Assembly (NCBI GenBank): GCA_964007475.1
Contig: OZ023273.1
Coordinates: 10,925,922-10,989,921 of the forward strand
Length of the DNA: 64,000 nt
Direction: 5' to 3'
Source: Hybos culiciformis
Taxonomy: Eukaryota > Arthropoda > Insecta > Diptera > Hybotidae
This document shows, piece after piece, positions 47,456 through 58,524 of the stretch. Position 1 is the first letter of the stretch, and the number at the start of each line of letters is the position of its first letter. The position numbers and the translations under genes were made by a program. Under the pieces are notes generated by a model. It did no database searches, had not been told where the DNA came from, and worked only from the letters and a program-made list of their open reading frames with translations.

Positions 47456-50064
47456 TTATTTTGTCCAACCCCGAAATATTGATGCGATACTATTTGCAGC
47501 TGTCGACATTATACTTTGTGTTTGTTGTAAGGGAATTTTTTGTTGTTGCTGTTGAGATATAATTTCTTGTTGTTCGGGTACAGCTTCCCATGCATCTAAT
47601 CGTAGTGAATTTTCATCTAAAAAATAAAAAACAGTTCTAATTAAAATTGGAAGAAATTCAAATCAAAATTAAGGAGGTATTAAAAAACCTGATTTTGTCA
47701 TTTTATTTTAATTTTGTTTTACCTTCCGACTCTGATTCGGTTGCAGTATCAACCAGTAATATTGAGTCAATACTATCCATTAGCGGTACATTATTAATAT
47801 CATTAGGGCCCATTCTCCCCAAATCACAATGATCAATATTTAAAATTGCTAAAATATTTTCAAGCGTGTGATTTTCATTTAAAAAATTTAATTTGACACT
47901 TTGTGTATATGCTAAATATAAAATATTTGAATTTAGGCGTGACACTCGTCGTACAAATTGTTGATCATTTAATTTTTTACTAAAATCTCTGAAAAAAAAC
48001 ATAAAAAGAATTTTTGTAAATTTGCTTCAAGAAAAAAATTAAACGGGCAAAAACAATGTCAAATAGAAAATTATTATAAAAGAGTATAAACAATTCCTAA
48101 TTACTGAAATTTCTTGAAACTCAATGAACACTTACCCGTAATTTAATTTATATGGTAGTCTTATATTTAAGAAAAAACTTAATAAATTTGTGAGTTGGGT
48201 TGTATATGTCAATGCTCCAATAATTCTATAGGCCGTAACTCGACTTGGAATAATTTCATTCGCTTTTGAATCATCTTTGTCCAAAATCCAGTTGGAATAG
48301 GATGAATAATCACCGTTTGCAGGTAATGATGGACCTACAATTTGATATTGCATTTCACTTATACCACTTCCGTGAAAAACCCATTTACCACGAATGTAGG
48401 ATGTATTTTTGGCATCAGCTAAGGCCGCTAAATCAAGTGTGCTTATGGTACTTCCACTACTATTACTACTCTCTGGTAGCACGGTACATGATATTTCATC
48501 TTTGATAATTATTTCAGTAATTGGAAATATATATTTTATTAATTTTTGTATTTCATTACATCTTTCAATTTTTAATTCTTTAATAAGTTCTGAATTACGT
48601 CCCTTCAGGTCCTGAATTTGTTGAATCCGGTCCCCAACATAGTCTTCTAACTTTTTAACTTTATCCTCATATTTTGGTAAGATATTTGCACTCAATACAT
48701 TACTTTCCCTTATTTGATCCCGGAATTTTTTGCCTTGTTTGATTTTTTCTCGAGTTTCTTCAATCAATTGCCTCAAAATTGATATTTTTTCACGTTTCAG
48801 TTTTACTTCAAATTTAAGATTCTCTTTATTACGGTTTTCAATCAAACTTATTTCACATTTTTCATTTTGTTTATTCAAATTTAATTTAATATTCTTGTGC
48901 TTCTCTTGTTTTTCTGAAAATCTAAAAATTAAAATACTTAAGTAAATTAAGAAAAAATATTGTATGTAGATAGGTTAAGTACTTATGTACCTAGATAGGT
49001 AGACATGTATAGATTTCATGCATTTATCAAACATATTAATATTATTGAACGCTTTTATTTCGTTTAGAAAATTTTTTTTTTTTTAATAAAACTTGTTCCT
49101 GCAACAAATGGTTTGTTGATGTCTGTTGTAGGTATGTATCTACTATATAAAATAAAATGGGCATTAGCAGGTACTTAGATACTTACCTACCTTCCTATCA
49201 GTAAGTCCATTTTATCTTATAAAATTTCAAACCATCTTTAATATGGAATGCAACATCTTATACTTACTATCATCGATGGATCTTAACCAACTTTTTTACT
49301 AAATTAGGAAAGGCTTATTAGCAAAATTCGAACATTATAACTACTACTGACATAAGCTAAATAGTACTTTATCTAAATTATGGAATCACCGAAGTGAGAA
49401 GTTCCTGTGTCTAGATAGTTTACCAAGTTTTTATCCCATTTTTTAAGATTAGTTTTTGAATTCATTTGACATTTCTAAATGACATCATTAAAACAAAGGA
49501 AGCAAAAAATTTTCTTCTAAAACGTAAAAAGCTGGTAATGGTAAATAACCCAAATGATCAAAAATTTTTAACTTTTAAAAAGCTAAAATTACAAAAAAAA
49601 AAAAATTAAATAATTTATTAAAAAGTTTCAGGATTTGAAAAATAATAAATAAATAAATTTTTTACATTTTCGCTAGGTTAGATAATCTACGATCTAGGTA
49701 GGTATACCTACCTTATCTAGAGTTCTTATTCAATTCATCACTATCAGTTCGTTGTTAGTTGTTTGTATTTTTTACACAAAAAATATGAGAAAAAAAACCA
49801 AAAGACCTGGCTAGATGGATGCATGGTATAAATTAATTAAGATAGTTAGGTAGGTATTTAAACTTACTTTTGACTTAATTTTGATAATGGTGCACCACAC
49901 GATGATGACGAATGAATGAAGTTACCACTTTTAATGCAAATAAAACAAATAAATTTTTCAGATTTGATACCACAAAGTTTACACGATAATTTCTTTTTAC
50001 AAACGTCCTGCTTTTGTTCGCACGAAAAATTTTTTGGTGCATCTTCTTCTGAAGATTTTTCCAT
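47456..50064 (-). CDS. Atg14: ATG14/Barkor, autophagy subunit of the class III PI3-kinase complex
   Basis: Targets VPS34-VPS15-Beclin1 to ER sites of autophagosome formation. Minus-strand exons 49868-50064, 48136-48921, 47723-47988, 47456-47616; total 1410 nt, 469 residues (human 492). The N-terminus has the cysteine motif CKLCGIKSEKFICFICIKSG followed by coiled coil (about 70-190, FSEKQEKHKN... to QIQDLKGRNSELIKELKIERC). The middle has LAALADAKNTSYIRGKW and LSFFLNIRLPYKLNYG. The tail SMISTAANSI-type helix (actually SIMSTAANSIASIFRGW) is the amphipathic BATS membrane-binding end. A glutamine run (QQQQK) precedes it. The start is the only ATG ahead of the cysteine motif. Identification rests on domain order and recall of the human sequence; UVRAG is the main alternative but has a C2 domain, absent here. 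Confidence 0.88.
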
Positions 50065-50419
50065 ATAAAAAATTAAAACAAAAAGAAAATAAAATACCTA
50101 ACAAAAAAATTTTTCTTTTCTTTTAAATTTGTTTTTTATTTCATTTAAATGTATTTATTTTATATCGTAAATTTATTTATAAAAATCTGAAAATTTAATT
50201 TTTGTTTTTTTTTTTTAATTTGGATTTTGTTTTGATTATTTTTTTTAATATTTTAAAATTGAAAATTAAGTGAATTTATTAATTCACTGACTGAAGACTA
50301 TTATTATAACTGAGTGATGATGTTGATGTTTAATATGAAAATATATGATTTTATTATCGATGATGATGAAAATGAAAATAAAATTTTAATGAATGTTGCC
50401 AACTCAAGTTAAATAAAAA

Positions 50420-50623
50420 TTATTTACTAATGTCAATTTGCACGGCCCGCCGTTGTTGATAATGATCACATACCCCTGGTGCTAATCGCGACCAACTATT
50501 TGGCGGATAACTTTTGTGTTGTTGTATGCAACGCTTTTTATTGTTGTATGTCGCACTTCGGCTTAAAAATGGCTTTAGCGTTAAGTTCATTCTCAATTGT
50601 GACTTTATTGTGGCTTTTTTCAT
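50420..50623 (-). CDS. Candidate small protein, 67 residues, unrecognised
   Basis: The frame starts at ATG 50623 (MKKATIKSQLRMNLTLKPFL) and ends ...AVQIDISK. It is basic, with PPNSWSRLAPGVCDHYQQRR near the C-terminus, a composition unlike the translated AT-rich noise nearby. An in-frame extension upstream begins at TTG and would add a hydrophobic segment. It lies about 350 bp 5' of ATG14 on the same strand. I cannot assign a family; a small mitochondrial or integral-membrane protein is a guess. The alternative is chance. Confidence 0.35.
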   Translation of the reverse strand: MKKATIKSQLRMNLTLKPFLSRSATYNNKKRCIQQHKSYPPNSWSRLAPGVCDHYQQRRAVQIDISK

Positions 50624-50896
50624 ATAAAAATAAACAAAAATACCTAGTAGCCATTTTAAAATCAATTTTATTAAAAAGAATTTTAGTTATTTTTTTATTC
50701 TAAAATTTAAAAATAAAATATCTTAACTGAAAATTTGTACCTTTTTGACACTGTCGAAATATCTTATCCCAAATCTTTTTATTCAAGAAAAAAATTTTTT
50801 TGGGAGAACCACTATATTGATTTTAAATTGAAATCAAAACAACTTTGACAGTAATTACCTATATTTTTTTCTGCATATTTTTATACATATATTTTA

Positions 50897-51411
50897 GGGA
50901 GCGACTACAGTTACGGCAAACGTAACTCTTCTTTTTTATTTTTAGAGTTACGGCAACCGTAATCCTGTTGAAAATTGTTTAAAGTTACGGCAAACGTAAC
51001 TCTTTTTTTTTTTTGAGAGTTACGGCAACCGTAATCCTGTAGAAAATTGTCTAAAGTTACGGCGGACGTAACTTTTTTTTTTTTTAGTGATTACGGCAAA
51101 GTTTTTTTTGAGCATTATCACTTTTTTTTTAAATAAAAAGTTGTTATGCTGAATAGGGGACGGCCGCCGCCTCCCCCAAACCCCCTAGGGCTTCTTTTTT
51201 TTTTTTATTTATTTTGCTTTGGCGCTCGCGCTTTAAAAACTATTTTTGTATTTTTGTATAACGATGTAAGGTTTTACTATTCTTGCATTTTTTGTATGAT
51301 ATTACGACTGCCAGTGCAAAAGTCACATTTGACTCAATTCACAGAATAACGGTTGCTGTAACTGCAAACAAAACAAAAAAAAGATAGTCTGCCGTAACTG
51401 TAGCCTCTCCC
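50897..51411. mobile_element. GGGAG-ended MITE (515 bp) with TTA duplication
   Basis: Terminal inverted repeat GGGAGCGACTACAGTTACGG against the inverse of GGGAGAGGCTACAGTTACGG. TTA flanks both ends (50894-50896 and 51412-51414). Inside are repeated GTTACGGCAANCGTAAC palindromes spaced about 60-80 bp apart and a GC-rich CTCCCCCAAACCCCCTAGGG block. A second, truncated and interrupted member lies at 57973-59632. PIF/Harbinger-like by target size; no coding capacity. Confidence 0.82.
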
Positions 51412-51442
51412 TTACAAAAATTGGAAACGGAAGACGTCAAGC

Positions 51443-52071
51443 TAGGGCTGCCAGATTTTTTTTCAAAAAAAGGGGTAGATAGAATATTGAGAAAAAAAAT
51501 TAAAAAAATATTAATGAATTTTTTTTTCACATTTCTACACATCACGGTTACTTACAATTACTTGAAAATATATTCACATATGATAAATAAAACAGTCTTT
51601 TACAAAAGTTCTATTATTAGTATTTTAAAAATAAATTGCAAATAATAATTAACACAAACATAAAATAACAAAAAAGGCCGAATTTCAAAGCTTTAAGTAG
51701 ATGAACATTAATATTAATAATAAATAGTTCAAATATATTTGTCGTTGCCTCGAATTGTTTTTTAATAATTCGGAATTTTCAGTTTTTCCAAAAAAAAAAT
51801 ACACTACATTAACGTTAGAATTGGCAAATCAGTAACAGTATTTGTAGTAGAGTTCGCATTTCGTTGTAAAGTTGTTAAGTTTTACATTTCTTGTGGAATT
51901 TGTTATAATAAATTAACAGAAATCTGTTTGCATATGTAAGACACTTATCATATTTTAAGAATACCCCTTTTTTGTCTACCCCTTTAGCGTTTTTCGTAAA
52001 GAGGTATATCTATGTAAATCATGAAGAAAAGGGGTAGTCTACCCCTCAAAGGGGTAGAAATGGCAACCCTA
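51443..52071. mobile_element. hAT-like MITE (629 bp) with perfect 8-bp TSD
   Basis: Ends are TAGGGCTGCCA and the inverse of TAGGGTTGCCA, a hAT-type terminus. The flanking direct repeat CGTCAAGC at 51435-51442 and 52072-52079 is perfect. Subterminal AGGGGTAGA/TCTACCCCT motifs recur several times near the right end. Only 31 bp separate it from the preceding element. No transposase frame. Confidence 0.88.
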
Positions 52072-52079
52072 CGTCAAGC

Positions 52080-52936
52080 AAGAAGACCGTTACGGAAACG
52101 AGCAAAACAAACTTTAATAAAAATAATTGTATTATTTTGATTATTCATTACAAATTATTTATTGATCAATTAGATAGGTAATTTATTATAAATTAATTAA
52201 ATAGATACAAAAATATAAACTTTGGGCGTTTGGGACAAGTCGCTAAAACGGGGGCTTGCGGGCGCAAACCTTAGACTTTATTTCCCCACCAAGCTCCAAC
52301 AAATCTGGCTTGGGAAAATAAATTGCAATTTAGCCGTGTCATTTAACTGGCCAAATGAATTGTATACAAATTGATTTTAGGATTTCGATTATCTGTAGGT
52401 ACTTTACCTACTTGCATGCATACGTTAGGTATGTCGCGTCGATTGAAAACGAAAAGGAACAATGAGGCACAATAATGTTTTAGCTTCGCGATTGTGGGAA
52501 AAATCCGAACTGAGCTGAGAATTAACTTGGTATACCTTTATATAGGTATATTTACATTACCTACCTTTACGGTTAGGGATCAATTGTAGGTAGGTAAATA
52601 TGAACCTTAAAAATGTTAACCACGAAAGGTATTCTTTGGTAAATGGAAAGTTGAGACCTTCGTTGCATTGTTAATTAATGTATAACCATTAAAGATACAC
52701 AAGTGAGATTGAGATTGGCTAGTGATATCTATTCTATCTTACATCTACCACTTTGGGAACCTATTAAAAAAAATTTTCAAACTCAAAATAACAATAACCT
52801 CGAATTAATCCTGACTAGGTAGGTAGGTACGCCAAGTTTTCTAGCAGTATTATTCTACACAAAAAATAGTTTTTAAAGCTTCAGTAAAAGTTCAGTAACT
52901 TTGTGTTATTTTTTAGGAACATTTTTGGAAAAGAAA
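52080..52936. other. Upstream region and probable 5' UTR of the 651-residue gene
   Basis: Moderately AT-rich. A good acceptor (TTATTTTTTAG before GAAC, about 52915) precedes the start codon by about 20 bases, suggesting an upstream untranslated or short coding exon that I cannot place. A GC-richer stretch lies near 52220-52320. Confidence 0.4.
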
Positions 52937-54892
52937 ATGGATTTGATGTCAGTATCTAATAATGAAAATATAATCGTTGAGGATGATGAAACATTCATTA
53001 AAGATTATATGAAAAAATATTTTCTTGAAATAAATTATAATTCGATAGAAGTGTTTTTTAATAATAATGAATTAATACATGAAAAATTTATTGATAAAGC
53101 TCAGGAACTTTTAACTAATAGCCCAAATCTCGAAATTATTGATTCAACTTTTTTCAAAGAATTATCCGACATAATGTGTAATTATTGTGATTATTTAAGT
53201 AAAAAATTCAAGGAAACAGTACAAACTGAAAGTATTGAAACAAATTTTGATCTAGAATTCGTGGCTCAAAATCAACTAACAGAGGAAAGAAGAGAGGCAA
53301 CAAGCTTTGAACGTTTTGTAATTCCAATAATAAGAAGACCTTCGTCAACTCCACTAACAGCAAGATCATCTTTTCTTATAAAAGAAAAATCCACAATTGG
53401 TCAAATTCGTGATACTTCTACAGCAAGTGCTGAACAAAATACTTTTAATCTAAATTCAGTGTTTGATAATTTATCGCGATCTAAAAATATATTACCAGTT
53501 ATTTTGGAGCATAATGATTATATTCCCCCATGTGATTCCGGGGCAAATAATAATAATAATAATATAATATCAAATATTCAAAACGAGGAGAGTATTAGAA
53601 GACAAATAAGAACTGAATTGATTGAAATGCCTCCTACGCCTTCTGCGTCAGATGAATTATTGACAGTCATTGCACCAATAAGAACAAGTTCAAGAAAAAA
53701 AATCAAAAAATATTACCCAATATCGGATGATCAAACTCTGAAACCTAGAGAAAAAATTCTGACAACAAATATAAACGTCAATTACAATTTGATGCAAACA
53801 GAATTGATTCCAAATACAGCATTACTACCTTTAACACAGAATGATATTATAAGATATGATGAATCCCACGCGAATTTTTCCATAACTATAGGAACAAATC
53901 AATCTCATTCAGAAAACGTACGAACATTAATAGAAGAAATTTTACCAGAAATGCAACAAAATGACTTTTTTGAATTAGAAACGGATGACAAAGAAAATCA
54001 ACACGGACAATTTGAGCTTTTATTAAGAAATTTCCAAGAAATAGAAAATCTTAATTTGATAAATCGTATCAGTAATCCTAATCAAATTGATCCACCAAAT
54101 ATCGACAATAATTTAGAAACTTTATTGCGTAATAATCAACCATTAAATTTAGGGATAAATCCCCAAATGGAAAATAATGGATTCCCAATTCCTGAAGCTG
54201 TGGAAACACAACATCCATCACCTCATGAACAGCTTCATGATCAGTTAGAAAACACACAGAGAATGTCACAGGAAGAAATTTGCCCTCAAAAGTATTGGCT
54301 AAACATATTGCGTGAACGAGATTCAAGAATCCGCTATGAATTATTGTCTCCAGACAGTCCAGTTCGTAGGCGTCGAAAACGGCAGCGTAGAAATCCTGTA
54401 CTTAAACCACGAAATGAACTCCCACAACAAAATGGAAATTTAAACGACGACACAGTTGAAACTAACCTTTTCTCTCGAAATTTTGAGCCGATGATTAACG
54501 TAATTCAAAATCATAGTATGTTACCGCAAACCTCAGGAGTTAACCCATTAACAAATGATTTTGAACAAACATTTAAATGTTGGTGTAATTCAAGATTAAA
54601 TGCAAATCCTAATCGCTATCAGCAATACTTGAATTTATCAACAGTGGCAATTTCAAGTGAAAGTGATTTACCAAGGGAATTAAATGAAATCTTCATAAAA
54701 TTGATTAACTCTGATACGGAAATAATCAATAGAGATGAAATTTTAACAAATGGAGATTCAAATGAAAATGTAAAAATAAAAATAATAAAAGCTTTATCTG
54801 ATCAGCAAATAATAAGGATTTTGAATGATTCAGAAGAAATAATAGATGATGATGAAAATATTGAAAATTTTAAAAAACTAAAACTTGTATAA
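52937..54892 (+). CDS. Uncharacterised 651-residue acidic, largely disordered protein
   Basis: I do not recognise a family. The start is ATG 52937 (MDLMSVSNNENIIVEDD); the frame open further upstream begins at TTG and crosses a splice acceptor. The first 95 residues look helical and folded (FIKDYMKKYFLEINYNSIEVFF, with two cysteines in MCNYCDYL). Then come Asn/Gln/Ser-rich low-complexity stretches, a proline patch (EMPPTPSASDELL) followed by basic SSRKKIKKYYPISDD, and a strong basic cluster RRRRKRQRR near residue 490 that could be a nuclear signal. A predicted structured C-terminus (about 560-640) follows (FEQTFKCWCNSRL). The overall plan of conserved ends, disordered middle, and PPTP followed by RKKIKKYYPISDD is loosely like a kleisin, but no kleisin N-terminus is visible. 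It ends in TAA; the coding region is intronless. Confidence 0.75.
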   Translation: MDLMSVSNNENIIVEDDETFIKDYMKKYFLEINYNSIEVFFNNNELIHEKFIDKAQELLTNSPNLEIIDSTFFKELSDIMCNYCDYLSKKFKETVQTESIETNFDLEFVAQNQLTEERREATSFERFVIPIIRRPSSTPLTARSSFLIKEKSTIGQIRDTSTASAEQNTFNLNSVFDNLSRSKNILPVILEHNDYIPPCDSGANNNNNNIISNIQNEESIRRQIRTELIEMPPTPSASDELLTVIAPIRTSSRKKIKKYYPISDDQTLKPREKILTTNINVNYNLMQTELIPNTALLPLTQNDIIRYDESHANFSITIGTNQSHSENVRTLIEEILPEMQQNDFFELETDDKENQHGQFELLLRNFQEIENLNLINRISNPNQIDPPNIDNNLETLLRNNQPLNLGINPQMENNGFPIPEAVETQHPSPHEQLHDQLENTQRMSQEEICPQKYWLNILRERDSRIRYELLSPDSPVRRRRKRQRRNPVLKPRNELPQQNGNLNDDTVETNLFSRNFEPMINVIQNHSMLPQTSGVNPLTNDFEQTFKCWCNSRLNANPNRYQQYLNLSTVAISSESDLPRELNEIFIKLINSDTEIINRDEILTNGDSNENVKIKIIKALSDQQIIRILNDSEEIIDDDENIENFKKLKLV

Positions 54893-55519
54893 TATTAAAT
54901 TTATTATAGAGTTGAGTCAATAAAGAAACTACTAAAATTTTCTAAATTTACTGCTAAAATTTTTATGTGCAAAAGATGCCTTGTTCAAACTGAACTAAAC
55001 CTTTTTTTTTCTTCCATTTAGAATATATAATTTATATATTAAATTTTTCTACTCACAATATAATAATATTTAATACATTTTATTCAAAAATTATTTCGTA
55101 TATTTAAAAAAAAAAAAATTTTAGAAAGATATTGACTATCCAAGTACGTCTTATAAGCTTTCTGATTATGGAAAATTAAGAAAAAATTTCGTAGATCTAG
55201 ATGTACTTAAGTACAATAAAAAATGTTATTATTAAAAAAAAAATATTTTAATCTACATTAATAAAATGAAAAAAAAATAACAAATTTGTATAATTTCAGT
55301 CATATTTGCTTCAGTCACTGCTAGTATTTCAAACAATGTTAAAAATTGCTATTAATGTAGTCATTGCTTTCATTTTTTTTCCTAAATTGTTTTACTTATA
55401 AAACATAATTTTGTTGATCTTGGTACAGTATCTTCTTTCGAACATATGTATTTTATAGGTGAATTTTGTGTCTTCCCTCTTATCATTTATGAATTTGTAT
55501 ATATTTTTTTATTTGTATA

Positions 55520-56432
55520 TGGGTAGTTGCACGGAAACTGGCAGATTCGATGTTACCACACTTTTTTGGGCAATCTGTATAAATATTAAAAATTCCAATA
55601 TTGAAAATATTTTATATGAATTATTACCATTTAGGACAAATAAAAAAAATATGTAAATATTTACTGTTATTAGCAAAAATTGCAGCATAAAGACTGATTT
55701 TGTCATTACCGTGGCTGTTACTAAGTATTTTTTTCGTATTCAAAACTAAAATTCGTTATTTTAATGTTCAATAAATACTTCACAAATTTTATTATGAATA
55801 AAATAATATATGAAAGGCTCTCTAAAATTTAAAAAAAGTTGAGAAAGTGCGGTTCTAATTGGTTTTTTTTATTATTTTATTAGTGTTACCGTGTCAGAAA
55901 GAGTTTCAAACCTTTTGTGAATTAATATAATTTAAAATCACGATTTCAGTTGGCTAAGTAAATACATTTTTTCTTGATATTATTAGTTGTGATATTTAAA
56001 TCGAGTAAAATAAACCGGTAGTGAACAGTTATTTCAAAATTTTCTATAATTCACACCTATTTTGTCATTACCGTGGTAAGTGTTTTTTTAATTGAAATAT
56101 TAAAAAAAATGTTTTAATCAATTTTATTTAGATTTCTCTGTTTTTTTCTTTTAATTTAATTGATTAAGAATTTTAAATATTTCGAAATTTTTCCAATAAA
56201 TTAAGGAAAAACAGTTTTTTTGTCATTACCGTGGTGTCATTCCCGTGGTTCGTTTGCTTACACGGGAATGACTTTTCGGAACAAATTCTTTGAAAAATCG
56301 AAAAATGCGCCCTTTGAGAATAAGTTCGAAATTATCTGAAGCATCTAACAAATACTGATTTAAGTCTCAAAAATAATTTTTTTTTTTTACATTTTTTATT
56401 TAGTTTTTCGCCTGTTTCCGTGAAACTACCCA
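55520..56432. mobile_element. 913-bp element with TGGGTAGTT ends
   Basis: Ends are TGGGTAGTTGCACGGAAAC and the inverse of TGGGTAGTTTCACGGAAAC (mismatch at one base). TATA lies on both sides (55516-55519 and 56433-56436), giving a TA or TATA target duplication. TGTCATTACCGTGG occurs at least four times inside, with an inverted ACGGGAATGAC near 56265, so the element has subterminal binding-site-like repeats. No transposase frame. Confidence 0.75.
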
Positions 56433-56966
56433 TATATTACAAGCTTATACAAAAATACTTTATGTGAAATTTAAATCATAAGGTTTTGAATATGATATTC
56501 ACGAAATGTTTCTGAAAGCTTTTTTTGACTCGATCAATTTAATTTCTTAAAAGTCAACAATACCAATATTGGATGCAATAAATAATTTTTAAACGTTTAA
56601 ATACAACTTTTTTGCTAGTATCACACTGCTATTCAATAGTTTGCAAAAATAGCCATGATAATGATTTTCTACTATCGTCATTGTCAATACTTGTTTTTTT
56701 TTTGGTAATTTTTTGTCTATTTTAAATATTTCAATGTTGTTTAAAGACTCTAATTAAATAAAAGATTGTATTAGAGTTTCTTAGCGCAAACAGCCAATGT
56801 AATGTAAAATTCTTTTACAAAATTTCTAAAATATAAATATTTTGAAAACAAATTTTTAGTTTCTTATTCAATGAAGTTACTACAGCTAAATACGATTGTG
56901 CAAATGGTGCCAATATGGCTAATATTTGATTTTGTTTATCCAAATTGCATTCACTTAAAAATAATT

Positions 56967-57404
56967 GGTGGTTGGTCAGTGGGATTTGCAAATCCAAAAC
57001 AAGAGGGGGGGGTGGGGGGCGGCGGGCGGGCGGTCTGGTGGTTGGTCAGTGGGATTTGCAAATCCAAAACAAGAGGGGGGGTGGGGGGCGGCGGGCGGGC
57101 GGTCTGGTGGTTGGTCAGTGGGATTTGCAAATCCCACTGACCAACCACCAGACCGCCCGCCCGCCGCCCCCCACCCCCCCCTCTTGTTTTGGGTCACCCC
57201 CTTTATCCTTTTCCCAAAAATAGGGCCAATCGGGCCAAAAAAAAAATTGCCCATACAAAAATGTATGAAAACTTTGGGGGGCCCTAGCTCCGAAACGGGG
57301 CCTTTGCCCCAAGAACTGATTTCAGTTTTGGGAGTTTGGGCACCGCCTCTACCCCCCCACCAAGTTTCAGCCCATTCTGAGTGGTTCCCATAAACTGCAC
57401 TAAC
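56967..57404. mobile_element. GC-rich MITE copy with tandem and palindromic G-run array
   Basis: The right half (57190-57404) matches the PNKP-intron element. The left half is a 70-bp unit (GGTGGTTGGTCAGTGGGATT, then a G-rich run) repeated twice. The third occurrence turns into an inverted copy at GGGATTTGCAAATCCC (centre about 57127), giving arms of about 65 bp. The unit's G-runs are strong quadruplex candidates. The right end lacks the usual GACGTGAACC end and reads GTGGTTCCCATAAACTGCAC. Confidence 0.75.
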
Positions 57405-57701
57405 GCCTTTGGTTTTATCAGTACTTCCGAGCCATTGTCAATTTTTGTAATTAAGTCTAAAATTAAAAATATATCCCAGTTATTATACCTCGTTCAAACT
57501 AGAATATAATGTAACTATTGTAATAATTCATAATTGTGCATTTATTTTTTTTAATTAAAAACTTAAATAAAACCATTGAATTTCAAAATTATGATATTTT
57601 TTCATGCAAAGCAACTGGTGTTCAAAAAAATAATGGAAATAATTGCTTCATTCATATTTTAGTTGTATGTTCTTAAGATTTAATTTGAAAATAATAACTA
57701 C

Positions 57702-57951
57702 CTGTGCCTAATAAATCACAAACGTATTTTGCTATTTGTTTGGAATCTTCAGCAAACCCTATATCTTTTTGACCCTTTAGTAAACTACGTAATTTATCTA
57801 ATTCATTTGCTAAATCGTCCTCTGATACACCATTTCTAAAATGGGTCAATAATAAAAATGCAATTGCATTTGTAGTCATCATAACAGTTGTTGTGGAGCA
57901 CAATCATAAACAACTTGACGCGATATGCTCTCGATTAAATTTCTGTCCTCT
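57702..57951 (-). pseudogene. Isolated, frameshifted exon of a GPAT1-type acyltransferase
   Basis: Glycerol-3-phosphate acyltransferases of the mitochondrial GPAT1 type start glycerolipid synthesis. In two frames the segment reads EDRNLIESISRQVVYDC, then STTTVMMTTNAIAFLLLTHFRNGV...LANELDKLRSLLKGQKDIGF...YVCDLLGTG, which fits the C-terminal half of that family. A 2-nt TG surplus at about 57896-57902 separates the frames. A donor-like GTAGTT follows at 57700. No other GPAT exon is visible in the window, and immediately upstream lies the truncated edge of a transposon (57973). So this is a gene fragment, or one exon of a disrupted gene. The family call is from recall. Confidence 0.65.
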
Positions 57952-58320
57952 ATGCTCTATGCTCACGATTAAATCCTGTAGAAAATTGTCTAAAGTTACG
58001 GTGGACGTAACTTTTTGTTTTTTAGTGATTACGGCAAAGTTTTTTTTGAGCATTATCACTTTTTTTTAAAATAAAAAGTTGTTATGCTGAATGGGGCACG
58101 GCAGCCGCCTCCCCCTAACCCCCTAGGGCTTTTTTTTTTTTTTTATATTTTGCTTTGGCGCTTCGCGCTTTTAAAACTATTTTTGTATTTTTGTATAACG
58201 ATGTAAGGTTTTACTATTCTTGCATTTTTTGTATGACGATGTAAGGTTTTTACTTGTCAATAAAACTTTCACATGTACAAATAATTTATATTTTCTATTT
58301 TGTACACGTTTATAATTTTA

Positions 58321-58425
58321 ATACTGTAGCCGAGAGGTAGAGTGGTAGAATGAAATGCTAAAGAACGAGGTTCGAATCCCGAAGAAAGGGTTAAGACAAA
58401 AAAAAAAAAAAATTAAATAAATTTT
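58321..58425 (+). repeat. tRNA-derived SINE-like sequence with A-rich tail
   Basis: A perfect A-box-like TAGCCGAGAGG (58327-58337) is followed 42 bp on by a perfect B box, GGTTCGAATCC (58369-58379), then GAAGAAAGGGTTAAGAC and a run of As. Arms do not pair as a working tRNA, so a SINE head or tRNA pseudogene is likelier. Absent at the matching place in the related element at 50897-51411. Confidence 0.6.
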
Positions 58426-58524
58426 TTTTTTTTGACAAAAAAAAATAATTGCCGTAACTTTAAGTATTGCCAAAAGTTACGGTTGCCGTAACTTTAAAAA
58501 AAAAATAATTTACGTTGTTAAAAC

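Larger units (their letters stand above)
54893..57701. other. Transposon-containing intergenic DNA
   Basis: 3' flank of the 651-residue gene, then the element at 55520-56432 and the GC-rich foldback at 56967-57404. Between them the sequence is anonymous and AT-rich. No exon chain found. Confidence 0.55.

Noticed and set aside
54078..54326. 82-codon frame antisense to the 651-residue gene
   Set aside because: Shadow of the plus-strand coding sequence; no independent start context.
58327..58398. Functional tRNA gene
   Set aside because: A and B boxes are good but acceptor and anticodon arms do not pair.
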